Origin: Streptomyces natalensis ATCC 27448
GTDB lineage: Bacteria > Actinomycetota > Actinomycetes > Streptomycetales > Streptomycetaceae
DNA length: 64,000 nucleotides
Assembly (NCBI RefSeq): GCF_000935125.1
Contig: NZ_JRKI01000017.1
Span: forward strand, 1 to 64,000
Direction of reading: 5' to 3'
Position numbers and translations under genes: made by a program. The notes below the pieces were generated by a model. The model did no database searches and was not told the DNA's origin. It saw only the letters and a program-made list of their open reading frames with translations. Every line of letters starts with the position of its first letter. Position 1 is the first letter of the stretch. Positions 23,925 through 33,734 of the stretch are shown one piece after another.

Positions 23925-25157
23925 TCAGCGCAGCGAACCGCGCTTCCCACGGGGCATGACGGCAACGGGAGTTGGCGTACGCGGCGACGGCTGCTGCGCC
24001 GGCACCCGCGCCGGGTCGTTGCGCAGTACCACCAGCGCCACGTCATCGGTCAGCCGCCCGCCGCAGTGCCGCAGCAGCGCCTCCCGTACGCCGGCGACCA
24101 CCAGCGACGGCGCGCCGCCCGCCGCTCGCACGGCCGCGGCCAGTTCGTGCTCCAGGGGGAAGAACTCGCCCGCGCCGTTGCGTGCATCGGCCGCGCCGTC
24201 GGTGTGCAGGAACAGCGCCTCGCCGGGCCCCAGTCGGCCGCAGCCGACGGTGGGCAGTGCGTCGGGCAGCGGGAAGAGCCCCAGTGGCGGCAGCGGCTCC
24301 ACGGACGCCAGCGGGGCGACCGCCGGGCCCGGCCGCGGCTCCCCGCCGCCGATCCGGTACGGCCACGGGTGCCCGCAGTTCAGCGCCGTCACCGCGCCGT
24401 CCTGGGCCACCTCCACCAACAGCAGCGTGACAAACTCCTCCGCGGCGCCGTCCGCCGCCTGCCCGCTGTCCGCCCGCTCGCACAGCTGCCGACGCTGCGA
24501 CCGCTCCAACTTGCGCAGCACACCGGTCAGTTCGGGCTCGTCGTGCACCACCTCGCGAAAGCTGCCGAGCAGCGCCGCGACGGAGCCGAGGGCCGGCAGG
24601 CCGTGCCCGCGGACGTCCCCGATCACCGCCCGTACGCCGTGCCGGGTCGCCGTCACCTCGTACAGATCCCCGCCGACGACGGCTCCCTCGCTCGCGGAGA
24701 GATGGCCGGCGGCCAGCGTCAGCCCCTCGATACGGGACGGCAGCGGCCGCAGCAGCACCCGCTGTGTGGCGGTGGCGACCTCCCGGCTGCGCGCCAGCTC
24801 ACGCAGCAGCCGCCGGCGGCGTCCCGCCGTCAGGTAACTGGCGCCGACCACGGCGAGGATCGCCCCGCAGGTCGTGGCCCGGGTGCCGAGCGGGGCCGCG
24901 GGCTCCACCGCGCCGAACGGCAGCATCGCGAGCAGCGCGCACACCCCGCCGAGCAGGACGCACTGGCGGCGGCCGGTGCCGGCGCAGGCGATGGCGGGCG
25001 CGGCGGCCAGCAGCTGGAGCAGCTGACCACTGCTCGGCCGGCACAGCTCCCAGAGCACCACACCGAGGACCCACACACCGGGCAGGACCAGGACGACGGC
25101 CCGTCGGACGCGCACCGCACCCGTGGACTGCCCGCCCCTCGCCCAGGCCCGGATCAT
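23925..25157 (-). CDS. Membrane-anchored PP2C-type (SpoIIE) serine/threonine phosphatase
   Basis: A 410-aa protein. Residues ~20-130 contain several transmembrane helices (VVLVLPGVWVLGVVLWEL, LLQLLAAAPAIACA, CVLLGGVCALLAMLPFGA, CGAILAVVGASYL). The remainder is a SpoIIE/PP2C phosphatase with VVGGDLYEV and VIGDVRGHGLPA (metal-binding Asp) and, near the end, GGRLTDDVALVVLR. Such proteins act in partner-switching sigma-factor control; the target is not evident here. Start ATG 25157 with GGGGA upstream. Confidence 0.9.
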   Translation of the reverse strand: MIRAWARGGQSTGAVRVRRAVVLVLPGVWVLGVVLWELCRPSSGQLLQLLAAAPAIACAGTGRRQCVLLGGVCALLAMLPFGAVEPAAPLGTRATTCGAILAVVGASYLTAGRRRRLLRELARSREVATATQRVLLRPLPSRIEGLTLAAGHLSASEGAVVGGDLYEVTATRHGVRAVIGDVRGHGLPALGSVAALLGSFREVVHDEPELTGVLRKLERSQRRQLCERADSGQAADGAAEEFVTLLLVEVAQDGAVTALNCGHPWPYRIGGGEPRPGPAVAPLASVEPLPPLGLFPLPDALPTVGCGRLGPGEALFLHTDGAADARNGAGEFFPLEHELAAAVRAAGGAPSLVVAGVREALLRHCGGRLTDDVALVVLRNDPARVPAQQPSPRTPTPVAVMPRGKRGSLR

Positions 25158-25272
25158 GGCGATGGTCCCCCTAGTTCGACCGCCACGATTCTTACGGCGT
25201 CCGGGGCCGGTGCGGCGGGCCTGTCCGGTATCCCACTCGAACGGGTGAGGGCGTACGGGCCCGGAAACGGCT

Positions 25273-25307
25273 CCGGGGGCCGTGCGCGGTATGCGCACGG
25301 CCCCCGG
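25273..25307 (-). terminator. Terminator of the pheS-pheT operon
   Basis: A perfect 15-bp stem CCGGGGGCCGTGCGC / GCGCACGGCCCCCGG with a 5-base loop, 20 bp after the pheT stop. Confidence 0.85.
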
Positions 25308-25326
25308 GTCTCACGGCGGATCTGCG

Positions 25327-27852
25327 CTAGCCGCGCAGCACGGCCCCCGTGCGCTCCACCGCCGCCGCGACCGCCGCATCGCGGGCCGCCGAGGCTTCCT
25401 CGGCGGTCAGCGTGCGGTCCTCGGCGCGGAAGCGCAGCGCGTAGGCCAGGGACTTCTTGCCCTCGCCGAGCTGGTCGCCGGTGAAGACGTCGAACAGCCG
25501 CAGCGATTCGAGGAGTGCGCCGGCGCCGTCGCGCAGCGCGGACTCGACATCCGCCGACGGGACGCTGTCGTCCACGATCAGCGCCACGTCCTGGGTCGCG
25601 ACCGGGAAGGCCGAGATCCGCGGGGCGCGCCGCGGCCCGGCGGCGGCCCGCTCGATGTGGTCCAGGTCGATCTCCATCGCGCAGGTGCGCTCGGGCAGGG
25701 CCAGGGTCTTGATGACCCGCGGGTGCAGCTCACCGGCGTGGCCGGCGAGGACCTCCTCGCCGTCGACGAGGACGAGCAGCGCCGCGCAGCGGCCCGGGTG
25801 GAACGGCGCGTGCTGGTCCTGACGCACGATCAGCTCGACGCCCGCCTCACGGGCGACGATACGGCCCGCCTCGACGGCGTCCGCCCAGATCGCCGGGCGA
25901 CCCTCGTCCCACCAGCCGGCCTGCTCGCGGCCGCCGGCCAGGACCACGGCGGCGCGCCGCGGCTGGTCCGGGAGGGAGGCGTCCAGCGACGCGATGTCGT
26001 CGTCGCTCGGCCGGCGTTCGACCACCAGCCGGGCGGCCGGCTTCTCGTCGCCGGTCGGCCGGAAGACCGGGCCGGTCTCGAACAGCGCGAGGTCGTGCGT
26101 GCCCCGGCCCTGGTTGCGGCGCAGCGCGCCCAGCAGCCCCGGGAGCAGGGTCGTGCGCAGGTCCGGCTCCTCGTCGCTCAGCGGGTTGACGAGGGTGACG
26201 GCGACCCGGCGCGGGTCGTCCGGCTCGATGCCCAGCTGGTCGAGGATCTGCGGGCCGGTGAACGGGTAGTTCAGCGCCTCGACATAGCCCGCACCGGCCA
26301 GCGCGCGGCCGACCCGGCGGTGCAGCCGCTGACGCTCGGTCAGCCCGCGGCCGGCCGGCGGCTTCGGCAGGGTGGAGGGGAGGTTCTCGTAGCCCTCCAG
26401 CCGGATGACCTCTTCGGCCAGGTCGTTGGGGTCGGAGAGGTCCGGCCGCCAGGACGGCACGGTGACGACCAGTTCGTCCTGCCCGTAGACGTCGCAGCCG
26501 ACCTGCTGGAGGCGGCGGACGACGGTCTCCCGGCCGTATTCCACACCGGCGACCTTGTCGGGGTGGTTGGCGGCCACGGAGATCGTGCGCGGTCCGCGGG
26601 GCGAGACGATCTCGGTGACGCCGTCCTCGGCGGTGCCGCCGCCGAGCAGCACCAGCAGATCGACGGTGCGCTGCGCCGCGGCGGAGGCGGCCTCGGGGTC
26701 GACCCCGCGCTCGAAGCGCTTGGCGGCCTCCGAGGAGAGCTTGTGCCGGCGAGCCGTACGGGCGATGGTGATCGCGTCGAAGTGCGCGGCCTCCACCACG
26801 ATGTCGGTGGTGCCGCGCAGCTGTCCGGTCTCCGGGTCGGCCACCGCACCGGCGATCTCGGTGTTGGCGCCGCCCATGACACCCGCGAGGCCGATGGGGC
26901 CGCGGTTGTCGGTGATGACCAGGTCCTCGGCGTCCAGCACCCGCTTGGTGCCGTCCAGAGTGGTCAGCTTCTCGCCGGGCGTGGCGCGGCGGACGCCGAT
27001 GGGGCCGTCGACCGTGGCGCGGTCGTAGGCGTGCAGCGGCTGGCCGAGCTCCAGCATCACGTAGTTGGTGATGTCGACGGCGAGCGAGATCGGGCGCATG
27101 CCCGCCTTCTGGAGGCGGCGCTGGAGCCAGATCGGGGAGCGGGCCTCGACGTTCAGACCGGTGATCGTACGGGCGGTGAAGCGGTCGCAGCCGATCGGGT
27201 CGGCGACCTTGACGGGGTAGCCGCCGGCGTTGGGCGGCGGGACGTCCAGCAGCGCCGGGTCGCGCAGCGGCAGCCCGTAGGCGGTGGCGGTCTCGCGGGC
27301 CACACCGCGCATCGACAGGCAGTAGCCGCGGTCCGGGGTGACGGCGATGTCCAGCACCTCGTCGACGAGCTCCAGCAGCTCGATGGCGTCGGTGCCGACC
27401 TCGTACTCGGGCGGCAGCACGATGATGCCGTGCGTGCCGTCGTCGCCCATGCCCAGCTCGTCGCCGGAGCAGATCATGCCGTGCGACTTCTTGCCGTAGG
27501 TCTTGCGCGCGGCGATCTTGAAGTCACCGGGCAGGACGGCGCCGGGGAGCACGACCACGACCTTGTCGCCGACCGCGAAGTTCCGCGCGCCGCAGACGAT
27601 TTCCTGGGGCTCGCCGGTGCCGTTGGCGTCGCCGACGTCGACGGTGCAGAAGCGGATCGGCTTCTTGAAGCCCTCCAGCTCCTCGATGGTCAGCACCTGG
27701 CCGACGACGAGCGGGCCCTTGAGGCCCTCGCCGAGGCGCTCGACGGTCTCGACCTCCAGGCCCACCGCGATGAGCTTTTCCTGTACGTCACGACCGGTTG
27801 CCGTGGCCGGCAGGTCGACGTACTCCCGCAGCCAAGAAAGCGGGACCCGCAT
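25327..27852 (-). CDS. pheT: Phenylalanyl-tRNA synthetase beta subunit
   Basis: An 841-aa subunit of the alpha2-beta2 enzyme that charges tRNA-Phe. It starts [15 protein letters not shown], the canonical PheT opening. An EMAP-like tRNA-binding domain follows (about residues 40-155), then the B3/B4 editing domain, the B5 domain, the catalytic-like core and the C-terminal anticodon-binding FDX-ACB domain ([20 protein letters not shown]). Its ATG overlaps the pheS stop in an ATGA junction. Confidence 0.98.
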   Translation of the reverse strand: MRVPLSWLREYVDLPATATGRDVQEKLIAVGLEVETVERLGEGLKGPLVVGQVLTIEELEGFKKPIRFCTVDVGDANGTGEPQEIVCGARNFAVGDKVVVVLPGAVLPGDFKIAARKTYGKKSHGMICSGDELGMGDDGTHGIIVLPPEYEVGTDAIELLELVDEVLDIAVTPDRGYCLSMRGVARETATAYGLPLRDPALLDVPPPNAGGYPVKVADPIGCDRFTARTITGLNVEARSPIWLQRRLQKAGMRPISLAVDITNYVMLELGQPLHAYDRATVDGPIGVRRATPGEKLTTLDGTKRVLDAEDLVITDNRGPIGLAGVMGGANTEIAGAVADPETGQLRGTTDIVVEAAHFDAITIARTARRHKLSSEAAKRFERGVDPEAASAAAQRTVDLLVLLGGGTAEDGVTEIVSPRGPRTISVAANHPDKVAGVEYGRETVVRRLQQVGCDVYGQDELVVTVPSWRPDLSDPNDLAEEVIRLEGYENLPSTLPKPPAGRGLTERQRLHRRVGRALAGAGYVEALNYPFTGPQILDQLGIEPDDPRRVAVTLVNPLSDEEPDLRTTLLPGLLGALRRNQGRGTHDLALFETGPVFRPTGDEKPAARLVVERRPSDDDIASLDASLPDQPRRAAVVLAGGREQAGWWDEGRPAIWADAVEAGRIVAREAGVELIVRQDQHAPFHPGRCAALLVLVDGEEVLAGHAGELHPRVIKTLALPERTCAMEIDLDHIERAAAGPRRAPRISAFPVATQDVALIVDDSVPSADVESALRDGAGALLESLRLFDVFTGDQLGEGKKSLAYALRFRAEDRTLTAEEASAARDAAVAAAVERTGAVLRG

Positions 27853-28976
27853 CAGATCTCCATCCCGAACGGCCGGGTGAACCGGACGTCGCCTTCGAAC
27901 ATGTCACGCATGTCTTCCACGTTGTGCCGGAACATCAGCATCCGGTCGATGCCGAACCCGAAAGCGAAACCGCTGTACTTCTCCGGGTCCACACCACAGG
28001 CGATGAGCACCTTGGGGTTGACCATGCCGCAGCCGCCGAGCTCGATCCAGCCCTCGCTGGAGCAGGTGCGGCAGGGCCGGTCGGGGTTGCCCACGGACTC
28101 GCCACGGCAGACGTAGCAGACCATGTCCATCTCGGCGGACGGCTCGGTGAACGGGAAGTAGTTCGGCCGCAGCCGGGTCTTCATGTCCGGGCCGAACAGC
28201 GCCCGGACCATGTGGTCGAGGGTGCCCTTGAGGTCGGCCATGGTCAGGCCCTCGTCGACGGCGAGCAGCTCGATCTGGTGGAAGACCGGGGAGTGCGTGG
28301 CGTCCAGCTCGTCGGTGCGGTAGACCCGCCCCGGGCAGACGACGTAGACCGGCGGCTCGCGGTCGACGAGCGTACGGGCCTGCACCGGCGAGGTGTGGGT
28401 GCGCAGGACGACGCCGGACTCATCGCCCTTCTTGCCGTTGCCCTGGACGAAGAAGGTGTCCTGCATCTGGCGCGCCGGGTGGTCCGGCAGGAAGTTCAGG
28501 GCGTCGAAGTTGAACCACTCGGCCTCGACCTCGGGGCCCTCGGCGACCTCGTAGCCCATCGCGACGAAGACGTCGGCGACCCGCTCCATGAAGGTGGTCA
28601 GCGGGTGCCGGGCGCCGCCCGGGGTGCGGTCGTAGGGCAGCGTGACGTCCACCGCCTCCTCGACCAGCACGCGGGCGTCGCGCTCCGCCTCCAGCTCCTC
28701 CTGGCGGGCCTTGAGGGCCTGGTTCACGCGGCCGCGGGCCTGGCCGACGCGCTTGCCGGCGTCCGCCTTGGCGTGCGGGGGCAGGGCGCCGATCTCGCGG
28801 TTGGCCAGGGCGAGCGGCGAGCGGTCGCCGGCGTGCGCGGCCTTCACCTCACGCAGTGCCTCCAGAGAGTCCGCGGCGGCGATGGCGGCCAGCGCCTCGT
28901 CCAGCCGGGCGGCGATCTCTTCCGGTTTCAGGGCTTCGACCTCGACAGGGTCGTACGACTTATTGGGTGCGGACAT
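27852..28976 (-). CDS. pheS: Phenylalanyl-tRNA synthetase alpha subunit
   Basis: A 374-aa class II aminoacyl-tRNA synthetase subunit with an N-terminal coiled-coil tRNA-binding arm (about residues 1-100) and the catalytic domain: [12 protein letters not shown] (motif 1 area), [11 protein letters not shown] and [19 protein letters not shown] (motif 2), [13 protein letters not shown] (motif 3). I chose the ATG at 28976 ([18 protein letters not shown]) over a longer frame for its GGAAG ribosome site and homologous length. I saw no attenuator or T-box upstream. Confidence 0.98.
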   Translation of the reverse strand: MSAPNKSYDPVEVEALKPEEIAARLDEALAAIAAADSLEALREVKAAHAGDRSPLALANREIGALPPHAKADAGKRVGQARGRVNQALKARQEELEAERDARVLVEEAVDVTLPYDRTPGGARHPLTTFMERVADVFVAMGYEVAEGPEVEAEWFNFDALNFLPDHPARQMQDTFFVQGNGKKGDESGVVLRTHTSPVQARTLVDREPPVYVVCPGRVYRTDELDATHSPVFHQIELLAVDEGLTMADLKGTLDHMVRALFGPDMKTRLRPNYFPFTEPSAEMDMVCYVCRGESVGNPDRPCRTCSSEGWIELGGCGMVNPKVLIACGVDPEKYSGFAFGFGIDRMLMFRHNVEDMRDMFEGDVRFTRPFGMEI

Positions 28977-29135
28977 CTCTTCCCGTGCTTCCGGTGGACT
29001 GGCTTGGCTTGGCTCGCGTCGCCTCGGCTCGCCCGCGATGCTGGTGCGCCAAAGGTGCCAAAGGTCAAGTCTAAGGGGGACGGCCGACGCGGCAGGTCCG
29101 AGCCCCGTCACTGGGGACGCCCGCCGCCGTCTCCG

Positions 29136-30263
29136 TCAGCCCATGAAGGCCGGAGCCGCGACGGGCAGGCTGAATCGGAACTGTGCGCCGCCGGCGGGGG
29201 CCCGGCCGACCGTGATCGTGCCGCCGTGTGCCTCGACGATGCCCTTGACGATGTACAGGCCCAGGCCGGTGCCGCCGCGCTTGCTGCCCCGCCAGAAGCG
29301 GGTGAAGACACGGCTCATCGACTCCTCCGGGATGCCGGGGCCCTCGTCGCTCACGGTGACGGTCGTCCCCTCCGTGCTCGTCGCCTCCGATGCTGGTCCG
29401 ACCTCGATGGTGACGGTTCCCTCGCCGTGGCGCACCGCATTTTCCAGCAGGTTGCCCAGCACCTGGTCGACCTTGTCCGGGTCCGCCCACAGATCGGGCA
29501 GCGGCTCCAGCATCCGGATCAGGAAGCGGTCGGGCTGCTGGCCTGCGGTGGTCTGCGCCTGGACGTGCCGGCGCACGGCGGCGATCATGTCCACCCGCTG
29601 GCGGCGCACCTCCAGCCGCCCGGAGTCGATCCGGGAGATGTCCAGCAGTTCGGCGATCAGCCGGGTGACCCGGTTGGCGTCGGCGTCGACCGTCTCCAGC
29701 ATCAGCCGCTTCTGGTCGTCGGTGAAGCGTTCCCACTTCTGGAGGAGGGTGGCGGTGAAGCCCTTGACGGAGGTCAGCGGCGAACGCAGTTCGTGGGCGA
29801 CGGTGGCGATCAGCTCGGCGTGGCTGAGCTCCGTACGCCGCCGGGCCTCGGTGCCGCGCAGCCCGATCACCAGCCGCTGGACGGGCCCCGTGGGACCGCT
29901 GCGGACATAACGGGCGGAGACCAGCACCTCGCGCCCGCCGAGCAGCAGATTGCGCTCGGGCTGCCCGCGCCGGATGGCGAGCCCGCCGTACGGGGAGGTC
30001 AGCTGCCACCAGGCGCGGCCTTCGAGGTCCTGGAGGGGCAGGGCTCTTTCCAGGGGGTGGCCGAGGGCGCGCCGGGGGTCGATGCCGGTGATCCGGGCGG
30101 CCGCGGCGTTGAAGGTGACCACCCGCCCGGTCTCATCGGCGACCACCAGGCCGTCGGGCAGGTCGTCCGGGTCGAGCCCGGGGCCCGCGGCGGCCGACGG
30201 TCCCTCGGCGGCCGACGGCCCGTTGTCCTTGGTGACTGTGCTGCCGGAAGTCCTCACACCCAT
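29136..30263 (-). CDS. PAS-domain sensor histidine kinase
   Basis: A 375-aa soluble kinase. An N-terminal PAS domain (GLVVADETGRVVTFNAAAARITGIDPRRA) is followed by HisKA with the H-box VAHELRSPLTSVKGF and a HATPase domain with the N-box LGNLLENAVRHG, G1 box DEGPGIPEESMSRVF and G2 box GTGLGLYIVKGIVEAHGG. No membrane segment is present, so the signal is cytoplasmic. No response regulator gene is adjacent, making it an orphan kinase. A highly acidic, alanine-rich stretch follows the start. Confidence 0.93.
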   Translation of the reverse strand: MGVRTSGSTVTKDNGPSAAEGPSAAAGPGLDPDDLPDGLVVADETGRVVTFNAAAARITGIDPRRALGHPLERALPLQDLEGRAWWQLTSPYGGLAIRRGQPERNLLLGGREVLVSARYVRSGPTGPVQRLVIGLRGTEARRRTELSHAELIATVAHELRSPLTSVKGFTATLLQKWERFTDDQKRLMLETVDADANRVTRLIAELLDISRIDSGRLEVRRQRVDMIAAVRRHVQAQTTAGQQPDRFLIRMLEPLPDLWADPDKVDQVLGNLLENAVRHGEGTVTIEVGPASEATSTEGTTVTVSDEGPGIPEESMSRVFTRFWRGSKRGGTGLGLYIVKGIVEAHGGTITVGRAPAGGAQFRFSLPVAAPAFMG

Positions 30264-30345
30264 CCCCGTTACCCCCTTCCGGGCCCCCGAGCACGCCACC
30301 CTACTAGCTCGGATCTCCTGTGCCAGGAGATCCGCCGGACACCCC

Positions 30346-31200
30346 TCAGGCGGGTGACACCGCGCGGCAGCCGCCGGCCGAGCGCTGGGCCCGCGCGGAG
30401 GCGTAGAGGCAGACCGCGGCGGCGGTGGCGAGGTTGAGGCTCTCGGCCCTGCCGTGGATGGGGACGCGGACGACGGCATCGGCCAGGGCCCGGGTCTCCT
30501 CCGGCAGGCCCCACGCCTCGTTGCCGAAGACCCAGGCGGTGGGGCCGCCCATGGAACCGGCGTCCAGCTCGCCGTCCAGGTCGCGGTCGCCCGCGCCGTC
30601 GGCGGCCAGAATCCGTACGCCCGCCCCCTTGAGCCCGTCGACCACGCGCTCCACGGGGACGCCGACCGCGACCGGGAGGTGGAAGAGCGAACCGACCGAG
30701 GCCCGTACGGACTTGGGGTTGTACAGGTCCACCGAGGCGTCGGTCAGCACGACGGCGTCGGCGCCCGCGGCGTCCGCGCAGCGCAGCACCGTCCCCGCGT
30801 TGCCCGGGTCGCGGACGTGGGCGAGCACCGCGATCAGCTGCGGGCGGGCGGCGAGGATGTCCTCGAACGGCGAGTCCAGGAAGCGGCAGACGCCGAGCAG
30901 GCCCTGCGGGGTGACGGTCTGGGAGATCTCGGCGACGGTCCTGTCGTCGGCGAAGTGCACCCGCACCCCGGCCGCGCGGGCCGCCTCGACGATCTCGGCG
31001 TGCCGCTCGGCCGCCTCGACGGTGGCGAACAGCTCGATGAGCGTGGGGACGCCGTCCGTGCGGTGCGCGATGGCCTCCCGTACGGCCTGCGGGCCCTCGG
31101 CGATGAACCGGCGCTCCTTGCCGCGAAAGGCGCGGCGCGCCAGCCGCCGGGCGGCGGAGACACGCGGGGAACGCGGGGAGATCAGCTCGGGGGTGCCCAT
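30346..31200 (-). CDS. TrmH/SpoU family rRNA or tRNA 2'-O-methyltransferase
   Basis: A 284-aa SPOUT methyltransferase. The N-terminal substrate-binding domain includes RRLARRAFRGKERRFIAEGP. The C-terminal SpoU domain has the three knot motifs: LAHVRDPGNAGTVLRCADAA, PTAWVFGNEAWGLPEETRAL and VRVPIHGRAESLNLATAAAV. It lies just upstream of pheST and downstream of rplT, a conserved actinobacterial arrangement. The exact rRNA target cannot be told from sequence. Confidence 0.93.
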   Translation of the reverse strand: MGTPELISPRSPRVSAARRLARRAFRGKERRFIAEGPQAVREAIAHRTDGVPTLIELFATVEAAERHAEIVEAARAAGVRVHFADDRTVAEISQTVTPQGLLGVCRFLDSPFEDILAARPQLIAVLAHVRDPGNAGTVLRCADAAGADAVVLTDASVDLYNPKSVRASVGSLFHLPVAVGVPVERVVDGLKGAGVRILAADGAGDRDLDGELDAGSMGGPTAWVFGNEAWGLPEETRALADAVVRVPIHGRAESLNLATAAAVCLYASARAQRSAGGCRAVSPA

Positions 31201-31268
31201 GGGCGGCGGCTCGCTTCTTTTCGCTCGGTACGGGGGCCGGGCCGTGGCTGCCCGGTCCGGAAACACGG

Positions 31269-31297
31269 CGGACCCGCAGGCCGGGCCTGCGGGTCCG
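31269..31297 (-). terminator. Terminator after rplT
   Basis: A 12-bp stem CGGACCCGCAGG / CCTGCGGGTCCG with a CCGGG loop between rplT and the methyltransferase gene, ending the infC-rpmI-rplT operon. Confidence 0.75.
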
Positions 31298-31375
31298 TAT
31301 CACGACGGCGTCGTCACCACGTCGTCATCGCGACGTGGTCATCGCCGCGTCGTCACCACGTCTTCGGGCTGAGGA

Positions 31376-31759
31376 TCAGGCAGCCTTCGGGGCGTTGACG
31401 TCGCTCGGCAGCGCCTTCTGCGCGACCTCGACCAGCGCGGCGAACGCGTTGGCGTCCGTCACCGCGAGGTCGGCCAGGATCTTGCGGTCCACCTCGATGT
31501 TGGCGGCCTTGAGACCCTGGATGAAGCGGTTGTAGGTCATGCCGTTGGCGCGGGCAGCGGCGTTGATGCGCTGGATCCACAGCTGACGGAAGTCGCCCTT
31601 GCGCTTCTTGCGGTCGTTGTAGTTGTAGACGAACGAGTGGGTGACCTGCTCCTTCGCCTTGCGGTAGAGGCGGGAGCGCTGGCCGCGGTAGCCGCTGGCC
31701 TGCTCGAGGATCGCCCGGCGCTTCTTGTGGGCGTTGACTGCCCGCTTGACGCGTGCCAC
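31376..31759 (-). CDS. rplT: 50S ribosomal protein L20
   Basis: A 127-aa protein beginning [20 protein letters not shown] and containing [20 protein letters not shown] and [20 protein letters not shown], canonical L20. It binds 23S rRNA early in 50S assembly. It is the last gene of the infC-rpmI-rplT operon. Confidence 0.99.
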   Translation of the reverse strand: MARVKRAVNAHKKRRAILEQASGYRGQRSRLYRKAKEQVTHSFVYNYNDRKKRKGDFRQLWIQRINAAARANGMTYNRFIQGLKAANIEVDRKILADLAVTDANAFAALVEVAQKALPSDVNAPKAA

Positions 31760-31860
31760 TTGTTAACTCCTTGTAGCGGGGCCGCGGATGTATTCACGCG
31801 GCCCGAGTCGATTGAGTCCCGGTCCGAGTCGCGCGCCCCGGGTCTTCGGGGCGCCGCGGC

Positions 31861-32055
31861 TCACTTGCCGAGAAGCTTCTTGATCTTCGCGGCGTCGCCC
31901 GGGGCCATCTCGGCGTTGCCGGTGAGGCGACGCGTCACGCGGGACGACTTGTGCTCGAGCAGGTGGCGCTTGCCTGCGCGCTCGCGCAGCACCTTGCCGG
32001 AGCCAGTGATCTTGAACCGCTTGCTGGCACCGCTGTGCGTCTTGTTCTTCGGCAT
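31861..32055 (-). CDS. rpmI: 50S ribosomal protein L35
   Basis: A 64-aa basic protein, [20 protein letters not shown] onward, with the conserved [14 protein letters not shown]. It is the middle gene of the infC operon, with AGGAGA upstream of its ATG. Confidence 0.99.
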   Translation of the reverse strand: MPKNKTHSGASKRFKITGSGKVLRERAGKRHLLEHKSSRVTRRLTGNAEMAPGDAAKIKKLLGK

Positions 32056-32179
32056 GCGCCGTTCTCTCCTCGTCAGTGGCGCTCCCACCGGGCACGGGGC
32101 GGCCCGCGGGAGCGTCAGATGTATCGGTTGGTGTCCGGGGCGGGTGCCCCGGCTTTCATCCGGGGCGCACGCCCGCGAA

Positions 32180-32809
32180 TCACGCCTCGGCGGGCTCCCC
32201 GGCGGGCTCCTCGGCGTGCTCCTCCGCGGGAGCTCCGCCCTGGCGCTCCGCCTTGCGGGCGGCCTGCGCCTCACGGGCCTCGGCCATCGCCTCGGTCTTC
32301 TTCTTGTGCGGACCGAGGACCATGATCATGTTGCGGCCGTCCTGCTTGGGGTTCGACTCGATGAAGCCGAGCTCCTGGACGTCCTCCGCGAGCCGCTGGA
32401 GCAGACGGAAACCGAGCTCCGGGCGGGACTGCTCGCGACCACGGAACATGATCGTGATCTTGACCTTGTCACCCTGCTTGAGGAACCGGACGACGTGACC
32501 CTTTTTGGTGTCGTAGTCGTGCGGGTCGATCTTCGGCCGGAGCTTCATTTCCTTGATGACCGTGTGCGCCTGGTTCTTGCGCGCCTCACGGGCCTTCATG
32601 GCCGACTCGTACTTGAACTTGCCGTAATCCATGAGCTTGCAGACCGGCGGACGTGCACTCGCCGCCACCTCGACCAGGTCGAGGTCGTACTCCTGAGCAA
32701 GCTCCAGGGCCTTGGCAAGCGGAACAATCCCGACCTGCTCGCCGCTGGGACCGACAAGTCGCACTTCGGGAACGCGAATCCGGTCGTTGATGCGGGGCTC
32801 GGTGCTGAT
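32180..32809 (-). CDS. infC: Translation initiation factor IF-3, with ATC start codon
   Basis: A 209-aa IF-3 with the N-domain ([20 protein letters not shown]), the basic linker ([15 protein letters not shown]) and the C-domain ([20 protein letters not shown]), plus an actinobacterial alanine/glutamate-rich tail. The conserved N-terminus is only included if translation begins at ATC (32809-32807), which has GAGGAGG ideally placed upstream; the first standard start (GTG, 32764) would remove 15 conserved residues. Rare AUU/AUC starts are characteristic of infC and allow IF-3, which rejects non-standard start codons, to repress its own synthesis. Confidence 0.95.
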   Translation of the reverse strand: MSTEPRINDRIRVPEVRLVGPSGEQVGIVPLAKALELAQEYDLDLVEVAASARPPVCKLMDYGKFKYESAMKAREARKNQAHTVIKEMKLRPKIDPHDYDTKKGHVVRFLKQGDKVKITIMFRGREQSRPELGFRLLQRLAEDVQELGFIESNPKQDGRNMIMVLGPHKKKTEAMAEAREAQAARKAERQGGAPAEEHAEEPAGEPAEA

Positions 32810-33204
32810 GGATCCTCCTCGGTAGCACCACGCGACGGCCTGGCGGACTGCCGCGCATATGTCTGTTTAGGTGTGACCAACCGCGCCGGTACATGCAAAA
32901 CGCCCCGGACGGGACACAGGCGGGGCTCCGGAACTGAACCAGGAGCACCGCCGCGAAGTCTCCGCGGGGCGCAGCCGGACCATTGACCCGCCAACCTGAG
33001 GTCGGCCGGGTGGGAGATCGGAGCCTCCACTTGTGGGCCGGTCACATAGGTGTCCGGCCGGTCGCTCACCCAGAATACACGAGTCAAGGGGGGAACCCCA
33101 CTTCTCGCCCCGCGCTTCCGCGCCCGCACTCCCGGCCGCGGGGTCCGGCGGCGGGCGTCCTAGGCTGGAGGCATTCCCCTCAGCAGGAAGTGAAGCACCA
33201 GGAC
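32810..33204. other. Divergent intergenic region between infC and the DUF1844 gene
   Basis: 395 bp that must hold the infC operon promoter (minus) and the DUF1844 gene promoter (plus; TAGGCT near 33162 is a possible -10). No RNA gene or riboswitch is recognisable. Confidence 0.45.
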
Positions 33205-33609
33205 ATGAGCGAGACGACCCCGCAGCAGCCCGAGCAACCCGCCGCGCACCCGGCGGATCCGGCCGGCCCGTCGGGCCCCGGCTTCGAGGACATGACCCGC
33301 GATATCGCGGAGGTGCCGGCGGTCGAGGTGATCACGACGGTCGCGGTGCATCTGATGAGTTCGGCGGCGGTCAACCTCGGGCTCGCCGAGGGCGGCGAGG
33401 ACCACAAGGACCTGGACGAGGCCCGCAAGCTCATCCATGCGCTGGCCGGACTGGTCACGGCCAGCGCCACCGAGATCGGCTCGTACCACGCCGCGCCGCT
33501 GCGGGACGGGCTCAAATCGCTCCAGCTGGCCTTCCGGGAGGCGTCGGTGGTGCCGGACGAGCCGGGGCAGGGTCCCGGGGAGAAGTTCACCGGTCCCGTC
33601 CACGGCTGA
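33205..33609 (+). CDS. DUF1844 domain protein
   Basis: A 134-aa acidic protein with the DUF1844 core VEVITTVAVHLMSSAAVNLGL and DLDEARKLIHALAGLVTASA. It is conserved next to infC in Streptomyces. Function unknown. Start ATG 33205; AGGAAGTG lies about 20 nt upstream, so the ribosome site is imperfect. Confidence 0.88.
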   Translation: MSETTPQQPEQPAAHPADPAGPSGPGFEDMTRDIAEVPAVEVITTVAVHLMSSAAVNLGLAEGGEDHKDLDEARKLIHALAGLVTASATEIGSYHAAPLRDGLKSLQLAFREASVVPDEPGQGPGEKFTGPVHG

Positions 33610-33632
33610 CCGCCACGACGCCGTGTGCACCC

Positions 33633-33667
33633 CGACGAGCCCCGGCCGCTGTGGCCGGGGCTCGTCG
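33633..33667. terminator. Bidirectional-looking hairpin terminator
   Basis: A perfect 15-bp stem CGACGAGCCCCGGCC / GGCCGGGGCTCGTCG between the DUF1844 gene and the convergent aquaporin gene. Confidence 0.85.
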
Positions 33668-33712
33668 TCGTACGAGGGCATCGTCGTACGAGGGCGTCGT
33701 CGTACGAGGGCG
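33663..33712 (+). repeat. Short tandem repeat, three units of GTCGTACGAGGGC
   Basis: Three direct copies of GTCGTACGAGGGC at a 16-17-bp period right after the terminator hairpin; no coding role seen. Confidence 0.7.
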
Positions 33713-33734
33713 GAAGGATGTGCCGGTGGCCGCT

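Noticed and set aside
25282..28116. 944-codon plus-strand frame over pheT and pheS
   Set aside because: Antisense shadow of pheT/pheS caused by high third-position GC.
28977..29135. T-box or attenuator before pheS
   Set aside because: No leader peptide with phenylalanine codons, no T-box core and no alternative hairpins visible.
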